A stretch of 64,000 nt of DNA from Microvirga roseola (GCF_020866965.1 NZ_JAJATX010000016.1:1-64000), one strand, 5' to 3'. Counted from the stretch's first letter, positions 1 through 7,684 are shown. Translations and numbers: made by a program. The notes: a model not told the origin generated them from the sequence alone.

Positions 1-60
1 GAATCACACCTCAGCCCAAATTAATAGGTCCTGAGCCTAGTGAAGAAGCAAAGAACGGCG

Positions 61-510
61 CTAACCCACCAGTGCCCTAATCATCTCTACCCGCGTCACA
101 TGCCGGCCGGCCTCGAACTGTGCGGTCAGGAACGCATCCACAATATCAAACGCCAGCCCTTCGCCCACTACGCGCACGCCAATTGACAGCATGTTGGCAT
201 CATTGTGCTGGCGGATCATGCGGGCGGAGAATGTGTCGACGCAGACACCGCAACGGATGCCCTTTACCTTGTTTGCCGCCATCATGATGCCCTGGCCGGT
301 GCCGCATAGAATAATGCCAAAGCGGTAATCACCGGACGCGACGAGCCGCGCCGCCGCTTCGCCGTACCTAGGATAGTGTGTGCTCTCCGGCGTCGTCGGT
401 CCGATATCGACCACCACCCAGCCATGCGCTGCGATATGAGCGGCGATGGCCTGTCGGAGCTGAATGGCGGTGTGGTCGCTGGAGAGCACGATGCGGTTGC
501 TGACTGTCAT
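61..510 (-). CDS. rpiB: RpiB/LacA/LacB family sugar-phosphate isomerase
   Basis: 149-aa protein of the RpiB/LacAB aldose-ketose phosphate isomerase family, the usual length for the family. The N-terminal SDH motif (residues 11-13) corresponds to the substrate-binding DH of RpiB. The LCGTGQG loop carries the catalytic cysteine (about C69), and the RQHNDANML segment supplies the ring-opening histidine (about H102). It should interconvert ribose-5-phosphate and ribulose-5-phosphate or related C4/C5 sugar phosphates; the exact substrate cannot be read from sequence. The ATG at 508-510 has only a weak ribosome binding site. It lies just outside the leftmost guaA-type attachment repeat (569-584), so it may be a chromosomal flank or part of a larger island extending left of the window. 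Confidence 0.85.
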   Translation of the reverse strand: MTVSNRIVLSSDHTAIQLRQAIAAHIAAHGWVVVDIGPTTPESTHYPRYGEAAARLVASGDYRFGIILCGTGQGIMMAANKVKGIRCGVCVDTFSARMIRQHNDANMLSIGVRVVGEGLAFDIVDAFLTAQFEAGRHVTRVEMIRALVG

Positions 511-568
511 CGAGAAGTCACCCCGCTTCCCACAGCGATTTGGTGGCCTGACCGAGTTGGATCAACTC

Positions 569-584
569 ACCCCTACTCCCACTC
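569..584. repeat. Leftmost guaA-type attachment repeat (att1)
   Basis: A 16-bp sequence identical to 4491-4506, which spans the stop codon and last codons of guaA. It sits in non-coding DNA here. The sequence to its right (TGTTTC and beyond) resembles the right flank of the copy at 2691-2705, while its left flank is unrelated to the others. This is what the outer left junction of an inserted element should look like. Confidence 0.75.
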
Positions 585-585
585 A

Positions 586-690
586 AATGTTTCTTGCAAG
601 AAAAAGCTCATGTTTTCCAGCACTTAAAGATTGCCTGTGGATACGATACCATGAGCTATGCCATGGCAAAAAGTGCCGCATTTTAGGGTG
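586..690. repeat. Left-end homology of element A
   Basis: Non-coding DNA next to the 569-584 repeat that resembles 2706-2810. Shared pieces in the same order are TGTTTC just after the core, GTGGATA, TACCATGA and ATGCCATG. It contains one copy of the decamer CGATACCATG (644-653), which recurs in both right ends. It is a candidate for recombinase or directionality-factor binding. Confidence 0.5.
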
Positions 691-742
691 CCGAGGAGCC
701 CTACGCGTAGACTGATCCTGGCAGTTACCGTATGTCGATCCG

Positions 743-1333
743 ATGACCGAATCCAAGTTCCGCCAGAATGAGTTATTCCGAGGCGACACACAAAATTCTA
801 GCAAGAATGCGTGTGTCGGCGACAATGGTGGCCGATACGATCTTTTCGATTACGCGCTCGGCTATTTCGATGCCACGCTAATCCTGCTCCGAGCGGCACA
901 GCAGCCCGGCGCCATAGTTGACACGCTAGTCTATCCTGCGTGCTACAGCTATCGGCACAACCTTGAGTTGTTCATGAAATGGCTGGTGAATGAAATGGGG
1001 CTGGCCTTAAGCGACGAGGAGATGAAGGCGGCGAAAGTTCACGACCTCACTAAGAACTGGGAACGCGCTCAGGCAGGCTTCAGAAAGCTTCCTGCGCGGC
1101 TCGCAAAGCCGGAGGAGTTGGATCTGATGGGACTTGCTATCAAGTGCGTCCACGAGATCGACCCGAATGGCGAAACCTTCCGGTTTTCGGATGATCGCAA
1201 AGACAGGCAGCACTTGAAGGAATGGAGCCTGATTAATCTAACCGTCCTACTCGGCTACATTGAGAAGACGGTCGAAGTGATGAAGGACTGGCAATATAGG
1301 CTGGATAGCTACCGGGAGGAGTTGAGAACCTAA
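743..1333 (+). CDS. Hypothetical all-helical protein, possible HEPN-like domain
   Basis: 196-aa soluble protein with no signal peptide or membrane segment. It looks mostly helical. A motif near residues 71-80 (RHNLELFMKW) resembles the RH-x-x-EL-x-x-K helix of several HEPN-type and uncharacterised defence-associated families. Near residues 152-157 the string RKDRQH fits the R-x4-H spacing of HEPN ribonuclease active sites. Both resemblances are weak pattern matches, so a nuclease function is only a suggestion. The ATG at 743 has no strong ribosome binding site and a start a few codons in is possible. It is the first cargo gene of element A and converges on the 76-aa gene, overlapping it by 4 bp. 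Confidence 0.6.
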   Translation: MTESKFRQNELFRGDTQNSSKNACVGDNGGRYDLFDYALGYFDATLILLRAAQQPGAIVDTLVYPACYSYRHNLELFMKWLVNEMGLALSDEEMKAAKVHDLTKNWERAQAGFRKLPARLAKPEELDLMGLAIKCVHEIDPNGETFRFSDDRKDRQHLKEWSLINLTVLLGYIEKTVEVMKDWQYRLDSYREELRT

Positions 1334-1560
1334 GCCTGCGGCCCAGGCAGGTACTCAATCCCCACCTCTTTCAGCTTCAGACGGAGCCGAATGATCTCCC
1401 GCGCGGCGTCGCCGGCTAGGTCGTGGTAGTGGTCGGCTTCCTGGATGCTCCCGCCGCAGGCATTCCGGCGCCACCGCCGGATCTCGTCGGCCCGCACCTC
1501 TTCTTCCTGGCGCAAGCGGTAGAGGATGTCGTCGGAACCGACGCGCAGAATTTCGTCCAT
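1330..1560 (-). CDS. Small hypothetical protein, 76 aa
   Basis: 76-aa charged, probably helical protein with no recognised family. The start is supported by a GAGGGG-type ribosome binding site just upstream of the ATG at 1558-1560. It overlaps the end of the convergent 743-1333 gene by 4 bp. Composition (many Arg, Glu and Asp, no hydrophobic stretch) resembles small accessory proteins of phages and islands. An alternative is a non-functional open frame; the good ribosome binding site favours a real gene. The stretch 1561-1799 downstream on the other strand holds no recognisable gene. Confidence 0.5.
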   Translation of the reverse strand: MDEILRVGSDDILYRLRQEEEVRADEIRRWRRNACGGSIQEADHYHDLAGDAAREIIRLRLKLKEVGIEYLPGPQA

Positions 1561-1799
1561 TCCAGCCCCTCAATGCAGCCCGCACTATACCATGCGCTCG
1601 TCTGTGCTTGGCATTATCCGTGTCCGCGCTAGGATAGAAATCGGAAGGTGCCGGCCAAGGCGTTTCGGACGTTAGATGAGGGGCAGTCCCAGACTGCGCA
1701 TTCGATCGTGGCCGGACCTTCCACTCACTTTGGCCCTAGGGATAAGGGGAGCCGCCTCGGCGGTGGCGCGCTGGGCCCGGCGCGTCCCCAAAGTGGCTT

Positions 1800-2267
1800 T
1801 TGGGTGATGCCTTGAGAAATGTAGATGACTATCGGCCTGTCGTCGAAGCCTTGAGCCCGATCCTGCACGGACTGCCAGGTAAGATCGTGGCGATCGACGG
1901 GCTGCCGGGTGTCGGCAAGACCGAGATGGGACGCTACCTGGCCTATCGGTTCAACGTGTCGCTGATCGAGTCCGACCTATTCCTGATCGAGCGGCAGGGT
2001 CGGCTCGTGTACCGCAACGACGAGATCGCCAGGATCATCGCCAAGCGGGTCGACGCGTACTCACCACGCCCAGTCATCATTGAGAGCGCGGTGGTCTTGC
2101 GGTTGCTTGCCGAGTTGGAGCGCAGCCCGGACTTCACGATCTACATCACCAACAAGGACGCACCGGCAAGCCGAGGCAGCCTCCTGGCCGACCTGAAAGC
2201 ATACGAAGCCGAGTTCTCGCCGCGACAGCGTGCCGACCTGACTATTGCCCTCGATCACTTCGGCTGA
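1800..2267 (+). CDS. P-loop nucleoside/nucleotide kinase-like protein
   Basis: 155-aa P-loop NTPase. Walker A is GLPGVGKT at about residues 34-41, after a hydrophobic beta strand (KIVAIDG), as in nucleoside and shikimate kinase-like folds. A later strand (RPVIIESAVV, about 90-100) ends in a glutamate that could act as Walker B. Substrate unknown; small-molecule kinases and polynucleotide kinases share this layout. The frame opens with TTG at 1800 and contains no ATG before the Walker A region, so the start is uncertain (TTG at 1812 is an alternative). It is the last cargo gene of element A, 30-40 bp before the conserved non-coding right end. Confidence 0.65.
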   Translation: MGDALRNVDDYRPVVEALSPILHGLPGKIVAIDGLPGVGKTEMGRYLAYRFNVSLIESDLFLIERQGRLVYRNDEIARIIAKRVDAYSPRPVIIESAVVLRLLAELERSPDFTIYITNKDAPASRGSLLADLKAYEAEFSPRQRADLTIALDHFG

Positions 2268-2299
2268 ACGATTGATGATGTGGCTGCATCATCAATAAG

Positions 2300-2690
2300 G
2301 GCGGAGCAAGAAAATCGTTCTAAGTGCCTATAGAAGCTGTCTATTCCGGGTTTCCTTAGAAATTCGAATTCGCCGCGATACCATGAACAAAAAGTGCCAT
2401 AAAAATCGGCCAAATCCGTTGACTCTAAAGGCGTTGCTCTGCTGCGATACCATAATGCTAATACTTTGACGGGCTATGGTATCGGAGCGCGTCTGATGAA
2501 TAGCTGAATCCCGTACCCTCAGAAGTACCAAGAAAAACTCACTCTCCTTCGAGTTTTACTCGGTTTGAGCGTCGCGACTCATCATCCTAAAACTATCGTC
2601 GTCGACAAGAAAAAAGCCCACGAAACCGTGGGCTTAGTTCCTAATACGTGCTTCGATTGTGAGGCTTCCTAGACATTATTAGGAGTATTA
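2300..2690. repeat. Right-end repeat of element A
   Basis: About 390 bp of non-coding DNA homologous along its whole length to about 4100-4490. Exactly shared blocks include 29 bp at 2511-2539 (matching 4313-4341) and 32 bp at 2606-2637 (matching 4407-4438). It carries two direct copies of the GATACCAT motif (2376-2385, 2445-2454) and one inverted copy (2474-2484). No open frame is conserved between the copies, so the conserved function is probably at DNA or RNA level. Confidence 0.75.
2606..2637 (-). terminator. Intrinsic terminator in right end of element A
   Basis: Perfect 9-bp inverted repeat (AAGCCCACG at 2614-2622, CGTGGGCTT at 2627-2635) with a run of A on its left side, so it works as a terminator for leftward transcription. 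An identical 32-bp block occurs at 4407-4438 downstream of guaA. In this copy it would stop transcription leaving the left edge of element B. Confidence 0.75.
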
Positions 2691-2705
2691 ACCTCACTCC
2701 CACTC
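2691..2705. repeat. Central guaA-type attachment repeat (att2)
   Basis: 15-bp copy of the guaA 3'-end sequence (acctcactcccactc). Its left flank matches the left flank of the 4491 copy and its right flank matches the right flank of the 569 copy. That is the expected pattern for the junction between two tandemly inserted related elements. Read leftward it still encodes E-W-E-stop, but with TGA in place of TAG. Confidence 0.75.
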
Positions 2706-2810
2706 GATTGTTTCCGGACAGAAATTGATCATTCTTTTCAATGCCTTACGTGCTGCTTGTGGATAAGCTACCATGAAAAATGCCATGACCTCAAAACGCG
2801 ATTCTGAGGT
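2706..2810. repeat. Left-end homology of element B
   Basis: Non-coding DNA next to the central repeat, resembling 586-690 in order and spacing of short blocks (TGTTTC, GTGGATA, TACCATGA, ATGCCATG). It contains a degenerate form of the GATACCAT motif at 2767-2775. Confidence 0.5.
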
Positions 2811-2867
2811 GGTTTAGCCGGCCGCTAGAAGGTACTCAATAGGGGCTTATTGTCGGGAGAGGCTGAG

Positions 2868-3521
2868 TTGCGCGTCTATCACTTCATAGATCAAAAGTGG
2901 GGGCTGGATGACATCCGCAAGCGGCATCTCAAGGTCGCTCGCGTTCACGACCTTAACGACCCTTTCGAGTTCGAGATCGCGACCGCTGATAGAGAAGTGC
3001 GCAAAGCGTTCAGAGCGGTGAAGGACTGGCTACACGAGTCCATCGGAATTCTGTGCTTTAGCCGAGACTGGAAGAACCCAGTCCAGTGGGCGCACTACGC
3101 TGACCGACATCGAGGGCTCTGCCTCGGATTCGATATCCCTGACGAACGACTGGACCCAGTAATATATAGCGAAACACTGACCGAGCCGAGTGACGCCCTG
3201 CTTCGGAAAGCGGGAGATGATCGTTGGGAGCATTTCAAGCAGATCATCTCGACCAAGTACGTTCACTGGCAATACGAGAACGAAGTACGCGTCTACGTGG
3301 ACCTCAGAGGCGAGAAGCCGGACGAAGAAGATCGCCACTTCACGAACTTCTCCGACGAGATTGCCTTGCGGGAGGTCATCGTCGGGCACCGTTCAACGTT
3401 GACCAGGGACCACCTAAAGGCTGCGCTAGGAGACCAGGCGAGTAGCGTGTCACTCTGCAAGGCGCGCCTGGCGTTCAGGTCATACTCAGTGGTCCCTCAG
3501 CTCAATCAGTCACTCTGGTAG
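2868..3521 (+). CDS. DUF2971 domain protein
   Basis: 217-aa DUF2971-type protein of unknown function. Family hallmarks are visible: the N-terminal LxVYHFID start, an LNDPFEFE segment (about residues 27-34), a CFSRDWKNPVQWAHYAD core followed by HRGLCLGFD, and a YVHWQYENEVRVYV segment. The TTG at 2868 is chosen because a GGGAGAGG ribosome binding site lies at good spacing upstream and the family start (LRVYHF) follows directly; a TTG at 2850 is in frame but would overlap that site. It is the only rightward gene in element B. DUF2971 genes are common in genomic islands, but I infer no activity. Confidence 0.8.
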   Translation: MRVYHFIDQKWGLDDIRKRHLKVARVHDLNDPFEFEIATADREVRKAFRAVKDWLHESIGILCFSRDWKNPVQWAHYADRHRGLCLGFDIPDERLDPVIYSETLTEPSDALLRKAGDDRWEHFKQIISTKYVHWQYENEVRVYVDLRGEKPDEEDRHFTNFSDEIALREVIVGHRSTLTRDHLKAALGDQASSVSLCKARLAFRSYSVVPQLNQSLW

Positions 3522-3536
3522 TCTCAGGATTGGTGA

Positions 3537-3959
3537 TCATGCTGCACCTGCTGCGGCGATGGCGGCGCTGTCAGCATTCGCGTTCTTGGCGTAGCTGAAG
3601 CCGTAGGCTGGCCAGTGCTCGCCTGCGACGACGTTTGGGAACTTCTTGACGATGCGAACGCGCCACTCGGGGTCGTTGAAGCCGCAGCCCCGGATGCCCA
3701 TCACAAACGGCACATGCGGGCCGTCCTGGATCTTTACCGTGCCGTCCGAGTAGGACTGATACTGATTCATAACCACGACGGTGAGGCTGTCGCCGCCATC
3801 CCAGAATTCAGCTTCTGTCCCGATGTAGCTACCGTGCCAGATCACGACGATGTCGCCCGTGTGCAGCTCATTGCCAGTATCGTCCTGATAGCCGAGCGCT
3901 ATACCCACGTCGCACAGGCAGCACTTCCCACTGTGAACCTTCAGCTTGTCGGTTTCCAT
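3537..3959 (-). CDS. Hypothetical protein, 140 aa
   Basis: Unrecognised 140-aa soluble protein. An N-terminal CCLCD motif (about residues 13-17) could be half of a metal site, but no second cysteine pair follows. A segment ELHTGDIVVIWHG resembles a small SH3-like barrel strand. The C-terminus is alanine-rich. The start is well supported: AAGGAGAGG lies immediately upstream of the ATG at 3957-3959. It converges on the DUF2971 gene with a 15-bp gap. The layout looks phage- or island-like; no function can be assigned. Confidence 0.6.
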   Translation of the reverse strand: METDKLKVHSGKCCLCDVGIALGYQDDTGNELHTGDIVVIWHGSYIGTEAEFWDGGDSLTVVVMNQYQSYSDGTVKIQDGPHVPFVMGIRGCGFNDPEWRVRIVKKFPNVVAGEHWPAYGFSYAKNANADSAAIAAAGAA

Positions 3960-4099
3960 ACCTCTCCTTCGTTTGGTGATTGTTGATGGAGAGAATTGTA
4001 CCGCTGCCGAGCCGGGCTCGTGATTGATTTTGGCTATCGGAAATTGTGGTTCGATTTGGAAACCAATGCTCGTTGACGATGCGAATACATCGTCAACGG

Positions 4100-4490
4100 C
4101 AACAAAGTTCCGAAAGCGCCCTAAGTAGCTATTGAAGCTTAGCTATTCCAGGATTCCCCAGTAGTCCTGATTCATCTCGATACCATGATCAAAAGGCGCG
4201 CGAAAATCGGGCTGAATCCGTTGAGTCTAAAGGGTTCGCCCGTCCGCGATACCATGACCGTGTTACTTTGGAGAGCTATGGTATCAGAGCGTTCTTGATG
4301 AGTAGCCGAAGTCCGTACCCTCAGAAGTACCAAGAAAAACTTTCGCTCCTTCGGCTTTTGCTGGTTTTAACCTGCCGATTCAACGATTCAGAACTATCGT
4401 CTCCGGCAAGAAAAAAGCCCACGAAACCGTGGGCTTAGCTCTCAATACATGCTTCGATTATGAGGTTTCCTAGAGGTAATAGGAATATTT
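4100..4490. repeat. Right-end repeat of element B
   Basis: Diverged duplicate of about 2300-2690, lying between the cargo of element B and the guaA stop codon. It has two direct GATACCAT motifs (4178-4187, 4247-4256) and one inverted (4276-4285), at the same relative spacing as in element A. It also has the shared 29-bp block (4313-4341) and the terminator block (4407-4438). Together with 3960-4100, where I see nothing, this makes a 535-bp gene-free stretch. Confidence 0.75.
4407..4438 (-). terminator. Intrinsic terminator downstream of guaA, supplied by element B
   Basis: 9-bp perfect stem (AAGCCCACG at 4415-4423, CGTGGGCTT at 4428-4436) followed, in the leftward direction, by a U tract. 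It lies 57 bp beyond the guaA stop codon and would end guaA transcription. The same block is found in element A (2606-2637), so it belongs to the islands rather than to guaA. Confidence 0.8.
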
Positions 4491-4506
4491 ACCCCTACTC
4501 CCACTC
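4491..4506. repeat. guaA 3'-end attachment site (att3)
   Basis: The 16 bp that include the guaA stop codon (4495-4497) and its last codons, repeated exactly at 569-584 and almost exactly at 2691-2705. It marks the crossover zone that keeps guaA intact after insertion. Confidence 0.75.
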
Positions 4507-6051
4507 GATGGTGCCGGGCGGCTTCGATGTGATGTCGTAGGTCACCCGGTTGATGCCCTTCACCTCGTTGATGATGCGGGTGGCGACGCGACCCAGGAAC
4601 GTCATGTCGAAGGGATAGAAATCCGCCGTCATGCCGTCGATCGAGGTCACCGCGCGCAGTGCGCAGACATGGTCGTAGGTGCGCGCATCTCCCATGACGC
4701 CAACAGTCTTGACGGGCAGCAGCACGGCGAAAGCCTGCCAGATTTCGTCGTAGAGGCCTGCATGGCGGATCTCTTCGAGATAGATGGCGTCGGCCTTGCG
4801 CAGGATGTCGAGCTTCTCGCGGGTGATCTCGCCCGGCACGCGGATGGCGAGGCCAGGGCCCGGGAACGGATGGCGTCCGACGAAAGCGTCGGGCAGGCCG
4901 AGCTCGCGGCCGAGCACCCTGACCTCGTCCTTGAACAGCTCGCGCAGGGGCTCCACGAGCTTCATCTTCATGCGCTCGGGGAGACCGCCCACATTGTGAT
5001 GGCTCTTGATGGTGACGGAGGGGCCGCCCGTAAAGGAGACGCTCTCGATCACGTCCGGATAGAGCGTCCCCTGCGCCAGGAAGTCGGCCCCGCCGATTTT
5101 CTTGGCCTCCTCGTCGAACACGTCAATGAAGAGCTTGCCGATGGTCTTGCGCTTCACCTCAGGGTCCGACACGCCTTCCAGCGCACCGATGAAGAGATCC
5201 TGCGCCTGCACGTGGACGAGCGGGATGTTATAGTGGTCGCGGAAAAGCGTCACGACCTGCTCGGCCTCCGAGGCGCGCAGAAGCCCGTGATCGACGAAGA
5301 CGCAGGTGAGCTGGTCTCCGATGGCCTCGTGGATGAGCACCGCCGCCACAGCGGAGTCGACGCCGCCGGAGAGGCCGCAGATCACCCTGCCCTTTCCGAC
5401 CTGGGCGCGGATGCGCTCAATGGCCTCCTCGCGGAAGGCCTTCATGGTCCAGTCGCCCCGGCAGCCCGCGATGTCGCGGACGAAGTTGCGGATGAGCTGC
5501 GCCCCTTGGGGCGTGTGCACCACCTCCGGGTGGAACTGGACCCCGTAGAACTTGTGCTCCTCGTCAGCCACCACGGCGAAGGGCGCGTTCTCGGAAGCCG
5601 CGAGCACCTGGAAGCCTTCGGGGAGCTTCGTCACCCGGTCGCCATGGCTCATCCAGACGGGATATTTCTTGCCGACCTGCCAGACGCCCTGAAAGATCGG
5701 GCTCTCGGTCAGAACCTCAATCTCAGCCCGGCCGAACTCGGAGTGATGGCCACCCTCGACCTCGCCGCCGAGCTGCGCCGCCATGGTCTGCTGGCCGTAG
5801 CAGATGCCGAAGACCGGCAGGCCCGCTTCGAACAGTTCCTTCGGGGCGCGGGGCGAGGCGTCCGTGGTCACCGATTCCGGCCCGCCCGACAGGATCACGC
5901 CCTTTGGCTTCATGGTGCGGATCGCTTCCGCCGCCTTCTGGAAGGGCACGACCTCCGAATAGACGCCGTCCTCGCGCACACGGCGTGCGATGAGCTGGGT
6001 CACTTGGCTTCCAAAGTCGACGATGAGGATCTTGTCGTGGGTCTGGGTCAT
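4495..6051 (-). CDS. guaA: GMP synthase (glutamine-hydrolysing)
   Basis: 518-aa GMP synthase, which converts XMP to GMP with ATP and glutamine. The N-terminal class I amidotransferase domain has the nucleophile in GICYGQQ (about C84) and the His/Glu pair in VQFHPEV (about 174-176). The ATP-pyrophosphatase domain starts with SGGVDSAV (about 228), and the C-terminal dimerisation domain ends in the conserved IEWE. It is full length. guaB lies 2.1 kb upstream in the same orientation, with three genes between, so both steps from IMP to GMP are encoded here. Its last codons form the attachment site used by the two elements downstream. Confidence 0.98.
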   Translation of the reverse strand: MTQTHDKILIVDFGSQVTQLIARRVREDGVYSEVVPFQKAAEAIRTMKPKGVILSGGPESVTTDASPRAPKELFEAGLPVFGICYGQQTMAAQLGGEVEGGHHSEFGRAEIEVLTESPIFQGVWQVGKKYPVWMSHGDRVTKLPEGFQVLAASENAPFAVVADEEHKFYGVQFHPEVVHTPQGAQLIRNFVRDIAGCRGDWTMKAFREEAIERIRAQVGKGRVICGLSGGVDSAVAAVLIHEAIGDQLTCVFVDHGLLRASEAEQVVTLFRDHYNIPLVHVQAQDLFIGALEGVSDPEVKRKTIGKLFIDVFDEEAKKIGGADFLAQGTLYPDVIESVSFTGGPSVTIKSHHNVGGLPERMKMKLVEPLRELFKDEVRVLGRELGLPDAFVGRHPFPGPGLAIRVPGEITREKLDILRKADAIYLEEIRHAGLYDEIWQAFAVLLPVKTVGVMGDARTYDHVCALRAVTSIDGMTADFYPFDMTFLGRVATRIINEVKGINRVTYDITSKPPGTIEWE

Positions 6052-6106
6052 GGCGAGGTGCTTACGGCCTTGAGAGGTGAGACAGCAATAACAATGTGAG
6101 GCCCGG

Positions 6107-7405
6107 TCATGCTTTACGCCTCAGGACGGCAATGTAAAAGCCGTCGGTACCGGTCGTGAGCGGCGTCAGTTGGAGGCCGTGGGCGGTTGGCCGAGCCCGG
6201 TCCTTCAGATGGGCGAATCCCGCCTGCTTCAGGACCTCGTCGACGGGGACGGGCGAGAAGGCGGGGTTGCGCTCCATCAGGACGGAGAGGGCATCGTCGT
6301 TCTCCTCCGGCAGAACCGAGCAGGTGATATAGACGATCCGCCCGCCCGGCTTCACCAGAGCCGCCGCCCGGTCGAGAACGGCGGCCTGTTCCTTCAGCCG
6401 GGTCTCCAGGCTTCCGGGGCGAAGCCGCCACTTCGCATCCGGGTTGCGCCGCCAGGTTCCGACACCGGTGCAGGGCGCATCCACGAGCACGCAATCGATG
6501 CGGCCGTCGAGATCCGAGACCGCATCCGCCTTGGCACGCGGTGTCCTGACCTGGACGTTGCGCACCCCCGCCCTTGTCAGACGATCATGGATCGGGGCCA
6601 GGCGGCGGGCGTCGTTGTCGGTGGGATAGATCTGGCCCTGGTTCTCCATCATGGCGGCAAGCGCGAGGGTCTTCCCGCCGCCGCCGGCGCAGAGGTCCAC
6701 CACCTGCTCGCCGGGCTTCACGGCGGACAGGAGCGCCGCCAGTTGCGAGCCCTCGTCCTGGATCTCGATCCAGCCTTTCAGGAATTCGGGCTCCGCCTGC
6801 ACGGCAGGTCCCCGCCCGTCTTCGCTCGGCGCGATCCGGAGGCCCAGGGGCGAGAGCGGAGTCTCGACGGCCCCAAGATGCGGCAGGGCATCATGCGCCT
6901 CGTCACGGGAGGAGACCTTCAGCGTGTTCACCCTCAGGTCCAGCGGCGCGCGGGTGGAAAGCGCCTGCATTTCGGGAACAAGGTCACCGCCAAGGAGACG
7001 CTGCAGGGATGGCTCGATCCAGTCCGGGAAGTCGCCGGCCACATGGGCCGGAGCGCCGGAGAGCTCGGCGGCTTCAAGCCTCGTCCACTCCTCGTCAGAA
7101 AGCGGCTCGGGAGCGAAGCGCTCCCCGGAGCACAGGCGGGCGATGGCATCCACGGACAGATCCCGCTGCAGGCGCAGCATGCCGAGCACCACGGCGCGGG
7201 GCGTCGTCTCCCCCACGATCCAACCGGCCGAAGCCTTCCGGCGCAGAGAATCGTAGACGAGGCTGGCAATCGCCGCCCGGTCCTTGGAGCCCGCGAAGCG
7301 GTGCGACAGGCCCCAATCCTTGAGGGCGTCTGCCGCCGGGCGGCGGCGGGCTTCGATGTCCCCGAGGACCTCGATGGCGGCGGAAAGGCGGGCGGCAGGT
7401 GTCAT
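6107..7405 (-). CDS. RsmB/NOP family RNA m5C methyltransferase
   Basis: 432-aa SAM-dependent RNA cytosine methyltransferase with an N-terminal NusB-like region and a C-terminal Rossmann methyltransferase domain. Motif I is [11 protein letters not shown]. The two catalytic cysteines are in [10 protein letters not shown] (motif IV) and TCSVLPEEN (motif VI). The likely target is a cytosine in rRNA, as for RsmB; the exact base is not deducible. The start is placed at the ATG 7403-7405 (MTPAARLS), because the 34 codons upstream do not resemble the family. It lies 55 bp upstream of guaA in the same direction and is divergent from the small lipoprotein gene. Confidence 0.92.
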   Translation of the reverse strand: MTPAARLSAAIEVLGDIEARRRPAADALKDWGLSHRFAGSKDRAAIASLVYDSLRRKASAGWIVGETTPRAVVLGMLRLQRDLSVDAIARLCSGERFAPEPLSDEEWTRLEAAELSGAPAHVAGDFPDWIEPSLQRLLGGDLVPEMQALSTRAPLDLRVNTLKVSSRDEAHDALPHLGAVETPLSPLGLRIAPSEDGRGPAVQAEPEFLKGWIEIQDEGSQLAALLSAVKPGEQVVDLCAGGGGKTLALAAMMENQGQIYPTDNDARRLAPIHDRLTRAGVRNVQVRTPRAKADAVSDLDGRIDCVLVDAPCTGVGTWRRNPDAKWRLRPGSLETRLKEQAAVLDRAAALVKPGGRIVYITCSVLPEENDDALSVLMERNPAFSPVPVDEVLKQAGFAHLKDRARPTAHGLQLTPLTTGTDGFYIAVLRRKA

Positions 7406-7528
7406 CGAAAAAGCACACTTAAGCTTGGCCGTAGAAACGACACATTGTTTCCTATTTTCCGGCCCGATCCGATGTGGATTCAGGAAGCGCTTGCACATCG
7501 CACGCATTCTTTCCGGAGTCTTGACCTC

Positions 7529-7678
7529 ATGTTCTCCCGTCTGACCCGCCTCGTCGCTGTCGGCCTCACCCTTGCCATCGCGGCCTGCGCCAGCACGCCG
7601 CCCGCCGCGGACCTGACGCCTCCGCCGCGCAAGGCCTATGACGCCAAGACGCAGCTCGAGAGCGGCAAGCGCTTCTAA
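7529..7678 (+). CDS. Small lipoprotein
   Basis: 49-aa protein with a lipoprotein signal peptide: positively charged MFSRLTR, a hydrophobic core, and the lipobox IAAC with the lipidated cysteine near residue 20. The mature part is only about 30 residues, proline-rich then charged. Such tiny lipoproteins are common in alphaproteobacteria and have no assigned function. A strong intrinsic terminator follows at once, so it is a single-gene transcript. Confidence 0.75.
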   Translation: MFSRLTRLVAVGLTLAIAACASTPPAADLTPPPRKAYDAKTQLESGKRF

Positions 7679-7684
7679 GGCGCC

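Larger units (their letters stand above)
569..2705. mobile_element. Element A: small integrase-less island between guaA-type repeats
   Basis: Segment of about 2.1 kb bounded by the repeats at 569-584 and 2691-2705. Its right end (about 2300-2690) is a diverged duplicate of the right end of the neighbouring element (about 4100-4490), and its left end resembles 2706-2810. Cargo is a possible HEPN-like protein, a 76-aa protein and a P-loop kinase, none related to the neighbour's cargo. No recombinase, excisionase or replication gene is present. The guaA 3' end is a known integration site for genomic islands, including one of the attachment sites of rhizobial tripartite ICEs. The reading as a mobile element mobilised in trans is inference from the repeat architecture. 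Confidence 0.65.
2691..4506. mobile_element. Element B: small integrase-less island next to guaA
   Basis: About 1.8 kb between the repeats at 2691-2705 and 4491-4506, with left and right ends related to those of element A. Cargo is a DUF2971 protein and a 140-aa unknown protein on opposite strands. No recombinase is encoded. Its right edge is fused exactly to the guaA stop codon, so guaA is kept intact. The non-coding ends are visibly richer in A and T than the surrounding chromosome. Mobility is inferred from the repeat structure. Confidence 0.65.

Noticed and set aside
1423-1632. Rightward open frame opposite the 76-aa gene
   Set aside because: Proline-rich shadow without a ribosome binding site; the minus-strand frame has one.
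569-4506. Prophage or ICE interpretation of the guaA-proximal DNA
   Set aside because: No integrase, structural, replication or conjugation gene is present; two small non-autonomous units explain the repeats better.
4669-6099. Long open frame (476 codons) antisense to guaA
   Set aside because: It mirrors the GC-rich third-position pattern of guaA, has no recognisable protein features and guaA is certain.
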